Position numbers and translations under genes: made by a program. A stretch of DNA of 64,000 nt from Enterocloster asparagiformis (lineage in GTDB: Bacteria; Bacillota; Clostridia; Lachnospirales; Lachnospiraceae), in NCBI GenBank assembly GCA_018380885.1, contig JAGZSY010000001.1, positions 248,001 to 312,000 on the forward strand. The letters are read 5' to 3'. Shown here in pieces: positions 52,165 through 61,035 of the stretch; within the stretch, counting starts at the first letter, position 1, and every line of letters begins with the position of its first letter. The notes under the pieces are model-generated. The model saw only the letters and a list, made by a program, of their open reading frames with translations, did not search any database and was not told the DNA's origin.

Positions 52165-52729
52165 CACAATCTCTCCTCTTTTTTAAATGAAGTGCTGGCT
52201 GCACAAAAGCCCTCATACGGACTGGGTGGCGCGGGAACGCAACCAAAAACGTACCAGGCGGCGCTGCCAGCAGCGTGTAGTGCAGACGGCGCCAGACCGC
52301 AACCAAAAGCCCTCGCACGTACCGTGCAACTGCCTGGGTAGAGCGTCCGCCCCGCCCGAACACAAAACCGCCCCCACCTGCGTATCCTCTACAACCTGCA
52401 AACACACAGATAAATGCCCGCTCCACTCCCGCCGGGCAGCAGTTTTTACAGTATGAACTGTCTACGATTCTAGCACAAAAGGGGCGGGGCGTCAATTTTG
52501 TTCTGTGGGTCAAAGGACGCTGGCTAAAGTGCGCTCGAAGGGTGTTCCAAGTGCGCCCGAATAGCTCTGCACTTCACGGCTCGCAGCCCTGCGCTTCACA
52601 GCCCACGGCCCCCAAAAACCACAGCCTTCACACAAGGACTGTCCTTTTACTCAAAAAAATGTTATAGTAGTCTGAGAAAATAGACGGACAAATCATAGAA
52701 TAAACAAATGTTAAAGGTGGGGGGATGAG
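52165..52729. other. 565-bp intergenic region without a supported gene
   Basis: Low-information sequence with several short near-repeats (for example ACAAAAGCCCTC, ACCAAAAACG and ACCAAAAGCCCTCGCACG at 52200-52320). Near its right end are a 13-bp palindrome AAGGAC-T-GTCCTT (52634-52646) and a -10-like TATAGT (52663-52668) that probably belong to the regulator gene at 52730. Open frames here are on the non-gene pattern and lack ribosome-binding sites. Confidence 0.55.
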
Positions 52730-54649
52730 ATGGCGCAGCTGGAGAAACGCAAAGCGGTTATTTTGAACACGCTGCTGGAGCGGGAGGACTATATCACCGC
52801 CCAGCAGCTGGCGGCGCTTGCCGGGGTGTCGGTGCGGACGATCAAGAGCGATATCGCGGCCTTAAACAAGCTGGTGGAGGCCTGCGGCGTGCAGATCCAC
52901 TCCGCGCCCAACCGGGGATACCGCCTGGAGCAGGGGGAGGACGCGGACCTATCCGAGCTGAGCCTGTTGATGGACGATTCGGAGCTGAAGCGCTTCTACA
53001 AGGTGCCCCAGGACGCCAACGAGCGGATTTACTATCTGATCCGCAAGCTTTTAGTGGTGGACTATCCGCTGGAGACCGGGGAGCTGGCGGACGAGATTTA
53101 CGTCAGCGTTCCCACCGTGACCAGAGACCTGCAGAAGGTCCGGATCATCCTGGCGAAGCGGAATCTGAAGCTGATCATGGAAAAAAGGGGAAACGTGCGG
53201 CTGGAGGGCAGCGAGCTGAACAAGCGGCTGGCCATCTCGGAATTCTTTTTCCACAACGAAAAGCACATCGGAAAAGAGGAGAACGTGTTCCGGGACGGCT
53301 TAAACCGACAGGAGGTGGAGGGCATCCGCATCATTTTGCGGCTGGTGTGCCGGGAATTTGGCATCGTGCTCTCGGACGCCTCCCTGTCCAATCTGGTGAT
53401 CCACGTGTTTATCGCCCTGACCCGGTACCGGTTTTACAACTTTATCGAGGCGGACCAGGCTCTCCACGAGGAATACCGGGACGCGGTGGAGTACGCCGCG
53501 GCAAAGCGGCTGACCGAGGCGCTGGAGGAGGCCTACGATTTTGTGATCCCGGACGACGAGGTGATCTACTACGCCATGCATCTGAGGGTCAAGCGGATTT
53601 ACGACGAGATTCCCCTGACCGACCAGGAGAAGATGCGCATCAACCAGTGCATTTCCCAGTGCTTCTGGGAGGTTTACGAGGAGTACGGCATCGACTTCTC
53701 CCAGGATCAGGAGCTGCGCCATTACCTGTACCAGCACATTCCGCTGATGATTATCCGGCTGAAAAACCACATGAGCTTCCGCTATCCCCAGGTTTTGGAA
53801 AAACCGTCCTCTTACCTGTTCTCCATCAAGCTGACCTACATCGTGGCGGAGGTGATCGAGCGCTTCTACCAGGTGAGGGTGAACGCCCAGGAGTTCGAGT
53901 ACCTGGTGATCTACTTCTGTTTTGCCCTGTGCAAGAGCCGCACCGGAAAACGGATCTGCATCGGCGTGTACAACGGCGGCGGCCGGGCGGAGACCGTGAT
54001 GTATTTCAACGCGATCCGGGGCGCGTTCCACGAGGACGACTACGAGGTGCGGATCGTGGACTACGCGGACCTGTATCAGCGGGAGCGGGGCGCTGTGGAC
54101 ATCTGCGTGAGCACCTGCAGCCTGGAGGAGCCGCTTGAGGCGGAGACCGTGATGATACGGGATCAGACCTACATCCGGGAGATACGCCGGGCCATTTACC
54201 GGTACAAGACGCGAAGCCTTAACTGGGCGGAATATTTCCCGCCGGGCTGCGTCGCGCCCTGCTTAAAGGGGCGGGAGCCGTCCAGGATTTTGAAAAATCT
54301 CCGCGACATCCTGGTGGAGCGGGAGATTCTGCCGCCGGATACGCCGGACGATCCAGGGTTCTCGTGCCTGGAGATCGGCAACGGCGTGATCTTCGTGAAC
54401 GATCCGGCCCACCGCTGCCAAAAGGGGTTCTTTTTCCTGGGCGTGATGGAGCGCCCGGCGATCTGGGACATGGAGGTGGCGAAAATCCTGGTGATGACCG
54501 ACACGGTCAGCCGCAGGGATATGGACTTACAGACCCTGTGCTACATTCTGTCCAAGTGGATGACGAACTGCAAGGCGGAGGATATCATGGAAAAACAGTG
54601 GGACGATCGGGAATGGATGAAGTTCATGAGCGATCCGATGGAGGACTGA
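52730..54649 (+). CDS. PRD-containing transcriptional activator (LicR/MtlR class)
   Basis: The 639-aa protein has HTH_11 at about 5-65, a second HTH/Mga region at about 90-165, two PTS regulation domains (about 200-300 and 310-405), an EIIB-like segment around 410-470 with Cys residues in DICVSTC, and a C-terminal EIIA-like domain. PRD1 has both target histidines, His225 and His284; PRD2 has His336 but Tyr395 where the second His is usual. The EIIA-like domain lacks an obvious active-site His. It should sense PTS phosphorylation and control the operon starting at 55296. A stand-alone EIIB follows 3 bp later. Confidence 0.92.
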   Translation: MAQLEKRKAVILNTLLEREDYITAQQLAALAGVSVRTIKSDIAALNKLVEACGVQIHSAPNRGYRLEQGEDADLSELSLLMDDSELKRFYKVPQDANERIYYLIRKLLVVDYPLETGELADEIYVSVPTVTRDLQKVRIILAKRNLKLIMEKRGNVRLEGSELNKRLAISEFFFHNEKHIGKEENVFRDGLNRQEVEGIRIILRLVCREFGIVLSDASLSNLVIHVFIALTRYRFYNFIEADQALHEEYRDAVEYAAAKRLTEALEEAYDFVIPDDEVIYYAMHLRVKRIYDEIPLTDQEKMRINQCISQCFWEVYEEYGIDFSQDQELRHYLYQHIPLMIIRLKNHMSFRYPQVLEKPSSYLFSIKLTYIVAEVIERFYQVRVNAQEFEYLVIYFCFALCKSRTGKRICIGVYNGGGRAETVMYFNAIRGAFHEDDYEVRIVDYADLYQRERGAVDICVSTCSLEEPLEAETVMIRDQTYIREIRRAIYRYKTRSLNWAEYFPPGCVAPCLKGREPSRILKNLRDILVEREILPPDTPDDPGFSCLEIGNGVIFVNDPAHRCQKGFFFLGVMERPAIWDMEVAKILVMTDTVSRRDMDLQTLCYILSKWMTNCKAEDIMEKQWDDREWMKFMSDPMED

Positions 54650-54651
54650 AA

Positions 54652-55122
54652 ATGGCGATTTTACTTCGGGTGGACGATAAACTGTGCCACGGGCAGGTGA
54701 CGTACCTGTGGATCAAAAAATTGAAGATTGACCGGCTGATCATCGCGGACGACCGCCTGGTGTCCGACAATTTCAGCCAGGTGATTTTAAAGCTCTCCAA
54801 GCCCGCCGGGGTGGAGCAGGAGATTCTGACCGTGCAGGACGCCGTCAGGCGCCTGGCGAAGGAGCGGGGGGACGAAAATCTGCTGGTCCTGGTGGGAAGC
54901 ATCGAGAACGCCTGGCAGATCGCCGCAGGCTGTCCCGGAATCCGCAAGGTGAGCATCGGGGCGGTGCGCCAGCACCGCGGCTCCAGGGCCTGCAGCCCTC
55001 ACATTTATCTGGATGATGAGGAGCTGGAATGGTGCAAAAATATGATTCAGAGCGGGATACAGCTGGAGTGCAGGTATGCCTACGACGACCCGCTCATCGA
55101 TCTGAGCCCGTTTCTGGGCTGA
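54652..55122 (+). CDS. Mannose-family PTS EIIB, stand-alone copy next to the regulator
   Basis: The 156-aa protein starts at ATG 54652, behind GGAGGACTGAAA. LLRVDDKLCHGQVTYLWIKK holds the phospho-accepting His of the HGQ motif, and the fold ends in a characteristic Asp-rich C-terminus. It differs from the second EIIB at 56690. Because it is coupled to the regulator and separated from the transporter by a terminator, it may carry the phosphorylation signal to the PRD protein rather than feed transport. This role is inference. Confidence 0.88.
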   Translation: MAILLRVDDKLCHGQVTYLWIKKLKIDRLIIADDRLVSDNFSQVILKLSKPAGVEQEILTVQDAVRRLAKERGDENLLVLVGSIENAWQIAAGCPGIRKVSIGAVRQHRGSRACSPHIYLDDEELEWCKNMIQSGIQLECRYAYDDPLIDLSPFLG

Positions 55123-55150
55123 AATCCAATAAAAGTTAGCTGAATTCACG

Positions 55151-55179
55151 AAAAGCAGGTGGGACAACCTGCTTTTTTT
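55151..55179 (+). terminator. Intrinsic terminator after the regulator-EIIB unit
   Basis: A 10-bp stem AAAAGCAGGT / ACCTGCTTTT with a 6-nt loop and a T-run to 55179. Confidence 0.9.
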
Positions 55180-55201
55180 GATGGAATCATGCATAAATGT
55201 T

Positions 55202-55219
55202 GCACGATTAATCGTGCAG
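55202..55219. promoter_or_regulatory. 18-bp perfect palindrome, probable PRD-activator site
   Basis: TGCACGATTAATCGTGCA is its own reverse complement. It ends 9 bp upstream of the -35 of the PTS operon promoter, the position expected for an activator. The regulator at 52730 is the natural candidate. Confidence 0.75.
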
Positions 55220-55228
55220 AACTGTATT

Positions 55229-55257
55229 TGAACCGCGCCGCCATTTTCCCTATACTG
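55229..55257 (+). promoter_or_regulatory. Promoter of the PTS operon
   Basis: -35 TTGAAC (55229-55234), 17-bp spacer, -10 TATACT (55252-55257). Confidence 0.85.
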
Positions 55258-55295
55258 TGATTAACGATCAACAATCAAACACAGGAGGGAATGTC

Positions 55296-56243
55296 GTGGA
55301 AAAGAAAATTTACTATTTGAATCCGGTATTCGAGGCCAAATACTGGGGAGGCCAGGCGCTGCGCAGCCGGTACGGGTACAACCCGGATATCCCCAACATC
55401 GCCATCGCATACCATGTGATCGCGCTTCCGAGCCACAAGCTGGACAACGAGGTGGTGGGCACCGGGGAGACGCTCTCGCAGTTCTATGAAAACCACCGGG
55501 AGCTGTTCGGCTGCAACCGGGAGGATTTCCCCATCCGCATGGATTCGGAGAACAACGTGGAGCTGCTGTCCATCCAGCTTCATCCCAACGATGCTTACTG
55601 CCTGGAGCACGAGGGGGAGCGGGGCAAGGTGGAGTGCTCCATCCTGGTGCAGGGGGACTGCGACCGCATGGCGATCCGCGGCCACAACGCCCAGACGCGG
55701 GAGGAATTCCGGCGCATGGTGGAGGCAAAGGAGTGGGATAAGCTGCTGCGGGTGGTGGAAATCAAGAAAGGCCAGTACACCTACTCGCCGCTGGGCACGA
55801 TCCACGGCTCGCCGAACAAGCCCACGGATTTCGACTGCATTTCCCTATCCTTTGAGACCAACTCGGACATCACCTACCGGCTGTACGACTATGACCGCAA
55901 CATCGACAACCGTCCGCTTCACGTGGAGAAGGTGATCGACACCGTGAACATTCCCGACGACAAGAACGTGGGATTGGATCCTGTGGTGGAGGAGAAGGAC
56001 GGCTGCCGCATCTCCACCTTTGTGGACATCCCGGGCGTGTTCACCTCATTCCGGGTGCAGGTGGAGCAGGAGGGCGTCTATGAACTGCCGGAATTCGTGT
56101 TCTTCTTCTGCATCGACGGCGAGGGCGAGATAAACGGCGCGCCGGTCAAAAAGGGACAGACCGTGTTCGTGCCCTGCGGCTTTGGGCCGCTGACGATCAG
56201 GGGAAATGTGGATTTGGGAGCCATGACTTACAAAAACGTGTAG
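55296..56243 (+). CDS. Divergent mannose-6-phosphate isomerase class I-like protein (copy 1)
   Basis: A GTG start at 55296, behind ACAGGAGGGAATGTC, gives 315 aa. It begins YLNPVFEAKYWGGQALR and has the cupin metal site QLHP, the Glu in KVEC and the His in GTIHG, then SDITYRLYDYD. The usual EIQ(Q)SSD motif reads SFETNSD, and the N-terminal IGExW motif reads IAIAYHV, so it belongs to a side branch of the ManA family. Isomerisation between a keto- and an aldo-sugar phosphate is likely, but the sugar need not be mannose. First gene of the operon. Confidence 0.82.
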   Translation: MEKKIYYLNPVFEAKYWGGQALRSRYGYNPDIPNIAIAYHVIALPSHKLDNEVVGTGETLSQFYENHRELFGCNREDFPIRMDSENNVELLSIQLHPNDAYCLEHEGERGKVECSILVQGDCDRMAIRGHNAQTREEFRRMVEAKEWDKLLRVVEIKKGQYTYSPLGTIHGSPNKPTDFDCISLSFETNSDITYRLYDYDRNIDNRPLHVEKVIDTVNIPDDKNVGLDPVVEEKDGCRISTFVDIPGVFTSFRVQVEQEGVYELPEFVFFFCIDGEGEINGAPVKKGQTVFVPCGFGPLTIRGNVDLGAMTYKNV

Positions 56244-56258
56244 AAACGGGGAGTGTGC

Positions 56259-56687
56259 ATGAGAAGAATTTTGCTTGCAACGCATGGCCGCATGGCCGAC
56301 GGGGTGTTGAGCGCGGTCAGGCTGATTATGGGGAACACGGCGAAGCTGGATGTGATCAACGCGTACCTGGACGGGGAGCCGCCCACGCAGGAGCTGAGGG
56401 CGTATTTCGACGGCCTGGGGGAGGCGGACACGGTGATCGTGCTGACGGATTTGCTGGGCGGAAGCGTGAACAAGGAGGTCTTTCCATATCTGGAACGGCC
56501 GGGCGTGTTCGTGATCGCGGGCTTTAACCTGGCCATGGCGCTGGAGCTGGCGGCCATGGGCGAGGACGAGGCGGTGACGGAGGAATTCTGCCGGGAACTG
56601 GTTGAGACGGGCAGGAGCCAGGTGGTTTTCTTGAATGATTACAGCAAACCACAGGAAGAGCCCAATGATTTCTTTGGGGAGGGCTAG
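56259..56687 (+). CDS. Mannose-family PTS EIIA
   Basis: The start at 56259 follows GGGGAGTGTGC. The 142-aa protein begins RRILLATHGRMADGV, in which His is the phosphorylation site, and has VIVLTDLLGGSVNKEVF, the family-specific glycine-rich motif. It accepts phosphate from HPr and passes it to EIIB. Confidence 0.94.
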   Translation: MRRILLATHGRMADGVLSAVRLIMGNTAKLDVINAYLDGEPPTQELRAYFDGLGEADTVIVLTDLLGGSVNKEVFPYLERPGVFVIAGFNLAMALELAAMGEDEAVTEEFCRELVETGRSQVVFLNDYSKPQEEPNDFFGEG

Positions 56688-56689
56688 GG

Positions 56690-57175
56690 ATGATTGTACT
56701 GATTCGTGTGGACGAACGATTGATTCACGGGGAGATTGTGTACAGCTGGAAAAACGCCGTGCGCTACGACTCTCTGGTGGTGGTCAGCGACGAGGTGGCG
56801 GGCAACGAGATGCGAAAGACCGCGCTGAGAATCGGCTGCCCCCAGGACGTGAAGGTGGCGATCCGCAGCGTGGCGGATGCCGTGAAGATGTTAGGCGACC
56901 CGCGCCTGCAGAAGTACCGCACCATGGTGCTCTGCGAGGACACGGTGACCGCGCTCAAGGTGTACGAGGGGATCGCAGAGCGGCCGGAGTTCAACGTGGG
57001 CTATATGAAGCCAAAGGAGGGCAGGCAGGAGCTGACCAAGGGCGTCCACGTGACAAAAGAAGAGGCGGACGCCATCGCCCAGGTGAAGGCGATGGGCGTG
57101 AAAATCAACCTGCAGCGGGTGCCCACGGCGCCGGCCGCCAGCTATGAGAAGGCAGTGGAGAAGCTGAAATTCTGA
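56690..57175 (+). CDS. Mannose-family PTS EIIB
   Basis: The 161-aa protein starts behind GGAGGGCTAGGG. LIRVDERLIHGEIVYSW contains the phospho-His; the usual HGQ reads HGE. It passes phosphate from EIIA to the sugar during transport by EIIC/EIID. It is a paralogue of the EIIB at 54652. Confidence 0.94.
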   Translation: MIVLIRVDERLIHGEIVYSWKNAVRYDSLVVVSDEVAGNEMRKTALRIGCPQDVKVAIRSVADAVKMLGDPRLQKYRTMVLCEDTVTALKVYEGIAERPEFNVGYMKPKEGRQELTKGVHVTKEEADAIAQVKAMGVKINLQRVPTAPAASYEKAVEKLKF

Positions 57176-57196
57176 ATTGGATAAGGGGGTTATGTT

Positions 57197-57982
57197 ATGC
57201 ATGAAGCATTGATCGTTGGTTTAATTGTGGCACTCATTGTGGTGGCTGAGCGCATTCTGGCTGCGCCGCTGATTATCCGCCCCATCGTGACCTGTCCGCT
57301 GGTGGGACTGGCGCTGGGGGATTTCCAGACCGGCCTGCTGGCAGGCGCTACGCTGGAGGTCACCTTCATGGGAGCGGTTCAGATCGGAGCCTCCCTCCCG
57401 GCGGACGCCACGGTGGGCGGCGCCATCGGAGTCGCCCTGGCCGTCATGAGCGGCAGAGGGCTGGAGAGCGTGATGGTGATCGCGCTGCCGGTGGCGGTGG
57501 CGGCATCCACGCTGAAGCTGATCATGTTCACCGTGCGAAGCTACTACATGCCGCTGGCGGAAAAGTACGCCAGGGAGGCGAACGTGAAGGGGCTGATTCT
57601 GGTGGATTTGGTGGGCGGCCTGGGCCTGCAGTTCATCATCTATTTCCTGGTGACCTTCGGGGCAATCTACGCGGGCGCTCCGGCTGTGGAGGCGTTTCTG
57701 GACGCTATCCCGGACGTGGTGATGCACGGCCTGGACGTGGCGGCGGGCATTTTACCGGCAGTCGGCTTTGCGTATCTGCTGCTGCCAATGTTAAAAAAAG
57801 ACACGTTCCTGTATTTCCTGCTTGGGTTTATCCTGGTTTCCTACATGGGTCTGGGCACAGTGCCGATCACCATTATCGCTTGTGTGATCGCATTTATCAT
57901 TACCTTTGAGCTGCAGAGAAACGGCGGCAGCGCGCAGCAGGCGAAAACTGACGATGACGAGGAGGGGCTGTTCGATGAGTGA
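57197..57982 (+). CDS. Mannose-family PTS EIIC
   Basis: The 261-aa protein has about seven hydrophobic segments, with RPIVTCPLVGLALGDFQTGL and the conserved GATLEVTFMGAVQIGASLPA of the IIC family, and ends in an acidic tail (QAKTDDDEEGLFDE). It forms the transport channel with EIID, whose gene overlaps it by eight bases. Confidence 0.95.
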   Translation: MHEALIVGLIVALIVVAERILAAPLIIRPIVTCPLVGLALGDFQTGLLAGATLEVTFMGAVQIGASLPADATVGGAIGVALAVMSGRGLESVMVIALPVAVAASTLKLIMFTVRSYYMPLAEKYAREANVKGLILVDLVGGLGLQFIIYFLVTFGAIYAGAPAVEAFLDAIPDVVMHGLDVAAGILPAVGFAYLLLPMLKKDTFLYFLLGFILVSYMGLGTVPITIIACVIAFIITFELQRNGGSAQQAKTDDDEEGLFDE

Positions 57983-58799
57983 GAATCGCGCAAATTTGAC
58001 CAAGGATGAGAAAAAATTTGTCCGGGAACTGTTTTTCTGGGACCATATGTTTGACACCTGTTACAACTACCAGCTCCAGCTGAGCATCGGCTTCGCCCTG
58101 AGCATGTGGCCGGCGATCCGCAAATTTTACAAGACCAAGGAGGAGCGGGCCAAGGCGCTGACCAGGCACCTGATGATGCCCTACAACAACGGGGCGCCCA
58201 TGAACACCTTAGTCAGCGGCGTGTGCTCGGCGCTGGAGGAGGAAGCCAGCCAGAACCCGGATTTTGACACCAATATCATCACCAACATCAAGGTGGGCCT
58301 GATGGGACCGGTGGCCGCCATCAACGATTCGTTTTTCTTCGGCACGTTCCGGCTGATCGCCTCGGCCATCGGCATCGCGCTGTGCACTAAGGGCAACTGG
58401 CTGGGCATCCTGCTGTTTATCCTGATCAACAACATTCCCAGAGTGCTCAGCATCTACTACTGCGGCGTGCTGGGGTACAAGACAGGCCTGGGGCTGCTGA
58501 CGGATCTGAGCAGCAGCGGCATCGTGGACCGGGTGTCCAAGGCGGCCAATATCGTGGGCGTGACCATCGTGGGCGCAATGACCGCCATGATGGTGGCGTT
58601 AAACACCACCGTGTCCTGGACCATCGGCGGGGAGGTCTACGCGTTACAGAACTATTTGAACGACATATTCCCCATGCTGCTGCCGCTTTTGGTCACCCTG
58701 GGGCTGTACAAGATTCTGAGCAAGCGGGTGAGCATGGTGGTCGTGATGCTGCTGGTGCTGGGCTTCTCCATTCTGGGAGCTCTGGTGGGAATCATCTAA
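57975..58799 (+). CDS. Mannose-family PTS EIID
   Basis: The start at 57975 follows GAGGAGGGGCTGTTCG, giving 274 aa. The N-terminal half has LTRHLMMPYNNGAPMNTLVSG and ALEEEASQNPDFDTNIITNIKVGLMGPVAAINDSFFF-like family motifs (split here in reading), and the C-terminal half has three to four hydrophobic helices. It completes the membrane channel with EIIC; only mannose-family systems have an EIID. Confidence 0.95.
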   Translation: MSENRANLTKDEKKFVRELFFWDHMFDTCYNYQLQLSIGFALSMWPAIRKFYKTKEERAKALTRHLMMPYNNGAPMNTLVSGVCSALEEEASQNPDFDTNIITNIKVGLMGPVAAINDSFFFGTFRLIASAIGIALCTKGNWLGILLFILINNIPRVLSIYYCGVLGYKTGLGLLTDLSSSGIVDRVSKAANIVGVTIVGAMTAMMVALNTTVSWTIGGEVYALQNYLNDIFPMLLPLLVTLGLYKILSKRVSMVVVMLLVLGFSILGALVGII

Positions 58800-58832
58800 C
58801 ATATCATTTTAAAAAAAGGAGAAATTTGTAAA

Positions 58833-60056
58833 ATGGAAAAAGTCGTAGTGATCGGCGCCGGCCGAAGCGGAAGAGGTTATGTGGGCGAGCTGTATGATCT
58901 GGAGGGCTATCAGGTTACCTATGCGGATATCGATCAGTCTCTGGTGGACGCCATGAACAGCCAGGGGTATTACACCGTGTTCAAGATCGATGAGGACGGA
59001 AGCGAGGAGGTGCGCAGGATTACGGGCTACCGGGCCCTGCACACCATCCGCGACCACAAGGCGTACATCGACAGTATTGTGGAGGCGGACTATGTCTCCA
59101 CCGCCACCTTCCCGGACGGCTTCGACGCCATTTCGGACGATATCGTGGAGGCGCTGCGGGAGCGCATGAAGCGCCAAATCAAGCGGCCCATGGCCATCAC
59201 GGTGGGGGCCAACTATGTGGGCGTATACGATTATTACAGCAAGCGCATTGAGGCGCAGCTGAACGAGGAGGAGAAGGACTACCTGAAAACCTATATGCCT
59301 CTGGTGGAATCCATCATCCGCAGGGCCAGCTCCTACCCGACGCAGGAGCAGAAAGCGGTGGACGCGCTGGCGATCCAGGGCGACTGCCTGAACACCCTGG
59401 AGGTGGAGCGCAACGCCTTCCGGTTTGAGGAAGGGCACAGCCTGCCTAAGTTTTTCAAGCTGGTGGACAATGTGAAGCGGGAGATGATCATTAAAATCTG
59501 GATCGGAAATACGCTGCACTGCTCCTACGCTTATCTGGGCCAGTATTACCGTCTGCACTCGTCCTTTGAGGCGGCGGTGGACGACTATGTGAGCAAATGC
59601 TCCTACTACGCCTGCGAGGAGGCCTACAATGCGGTGGCAAAGCAGCTGGGACTTCCCATGCCCCGGCCGGTAAAGGAGTGGCAGGGAATCTGGACCTATT
59701 ACCGCAACCCTGCGCTGCAGGACACGGTGCTGCGCATCGGCGCGGACCCCATCCGCAAATTGTCGCGGAACGAGCGCTTTATCGGGCCGGCGCTCATGAG
59801 CCTGGAGAACGGGGATGTGCCCGTGTTCATCTGCCGGAACGCGGCCTACGGCTTTGTGTTCACCAATCCTGACGATCCCAGCGCCTGCCGCCTGCAGGAA
59901 ATGATCCGGGAGCAGGGGATTGAGAAAACCATAGCGGACGTGTGCCAGCTGGATTTAAGCCAGGCCAACGACAAGGTGGTTTACGATCTGATCCTGCAGA
60001 GCTACAAGGAGATCATTTCCTACAATCCCACCTGGTATCTGTTCATGGAGAAATAG
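58833..60056 (+). CDS. Polyol phosphate dehydrogenase, mannitol-1-phosphate 5-dehydrogenase-like
   Basis: The 407-aa protein begins VVVIGAGRSGRGYVGEL (NAD-binding; MtlD has GAGNIGRGFIG) and carries the polyol dehydrogenase catalytic pattern K-x4-N-x2-H in KIWIGNTLHCSYAYLG, as in MtlD. It should oxidise a sugar-alcohol phosphate to a ketose phosphate or the reverse. In this operon it may handle the hexitol phosphate formed or released during transport. The start follows AAAAAGGAGAAATTTGTAA. Confidence 0.85.
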   Translation: MEKVVVIGAGRSGRGYVGELYDLEGYQVTYADIDQSLVDAMNSQGYYTVFKIDEDGSEEVRRITGYRALHTIRDHKAYIDSIVEADYVSTATFPDGFDAISDDIVEALRERMKRQIKRPMAITVGANYVGVYDYYSKRIEAQLNEEEKDYLKTYMPLVESIIRRASSYPTQEQKAVDALAIQGDCLNTLEVERNAFRFEEGHSLPKFFKLVDNVKREMIIKIWIGNTLHCSYAYLGQYYRLHSSFEAAVDDYVSKCSYYACEEAYNAVAKQLGLPMPRPVKEWQGIWTYYRNPALQDTVLRIGADPIRKLSRNERFIGPALMSLENGDVPVFICRNAAYGFVFTNPDDPSACRLQEMIREQGIEKTIADVCQLDLSQANDKVVYDLILQSYKEIISYNPTWYLFMEK

Positions 60057-60069
60057 CGAGGAAGAGCCT

Positions 60070-61014
60070 GTGGTGAAACAGTTATATCAGATAGAACCTG
60101 TATTTGAGGAGCGCCTTTGGGGCGGACAGCGCCTGCGGGAGCGGTTCGGCTACCAATCGGATTTGAACAATATCGCGGAGGTTTACAACGTGATCGCCAT
60201 ACCGGGCCATCTGGACTGCACGGTGATGGACAACGGGGAAAAGCTTTCCTCCTTCTACCACACGCACCGGGAGCTGTTCGACTGCGACACCCCGGAGATG
60301 CCGGTGCGCATGATCATGTGCGCGGCAAAGGAACCGCTGTCGATCCAGATTCACCCGGACGACGAGTACGCCCTGGCCCACGAGGGGATGAGGGGGAAGC
60401 CGGAAGGCTCCCTCGTCCTGGAGTGCGATGAAGATTTTTCCATGCTGCACGGGCATTACGCCCAGACCCTGGAGGAGTTTCGCAGGCTGGCCGGTAAGCG
60501 GGACTGGAAAACCCTGTGCCGGTATATAAAGCCCAGGGAGGGGGAGTACATCCACATTCCCAGCGGCACCCTGCACGCGTTCGCGCCGGGAGCCATTGTG
60601 ATCGCGTTCTCGGTCAACGGGGACGTGACCTACCGCCTCTACGACTATGACCGCATCGATCCGGCCACCGGCAAGGCGCGACCGACGCACCCGGAGGACG
60701 TGTACGCCAATGTCAACATCCCGGACCGGATGGTTGAGCCCCTGCGGGCCCGGCCGGAGCTTAGGGACGGCTGCCAAATCTGGCGGTATCACGACGAGCC
60801 CGGCGTTTACAGCTGCGGGCGCATAAGGACGGCTGGGGAGGGCGGACGTTTTGAAATGGAAGAATTTTACTTTGTCACCTGTGTAAACGGGGCCGGAAGG
60901 ATCGAGGGCCGCAGGGTGGAGCTGGGGGAGTCCTTTTTGATCCCGGCGCACTGCGGCGCCGTGGAGCTGTCGGGAGAGCTGGATTTGACCTACATCACCT
61001 ACAGGGCCGTATAA
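60070..61014 (+). CDS. Divergent mannose-6-phosphate isomerase class I-like protein (copy 2)
   Basis: A GTG start at 60070 (or 60073) gives 314 aa. Like copy 1 it opens with PVFEERLWGGQRLRERFGY, carries QIHP, KPEGS and GTLHAF for metal binding, and has GDVTYRLYDYDR. EIQ(Q)SSD is replaced by AFSVNGD. It is the second ManA-like gene in one operon, clearly related to but distinct from copy 1, so the two may be successive steps or a heteromer. Ribosome-binding site GAGGAAGAGCCT. Confidence 0.82.
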   Translation: MVKQLYQIEPVFEERLWGGQRLRERFGYQSDLNNIAEVYNVIAIPGHLDCTVMDNGEKLSSFYHTHRELFDCDTPEMPVRMIMCAAKEPLSIQIHPDDEYALAHEGMRGKPEGSLVLECDEDFSMLHGHYAQTLEEFRRLAGKRDWKTLCRYIKPREGEYIHIPSGTLHAFAPGAIVIAFSVNGDVTYRLYDYDRIDPATGKARPTHPEDVYANVNIPDRMVEPLRARPELRDGCQIWRYHDEPGVYSCGRIRTAGEGGRFEMEEFYFVTCVNGAGRIEGRRVELGESFLIPAHCGAVELSGELDLTYITYRAV

Positions 61015-61035
61015 AATGAGACAGGAGTCAACGCT

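Noticed and set aside
52213..52450. Open frames in the gap before the PRD regulator
   Set aside because: Short, on both strands, without start signals or plausible protein composition.
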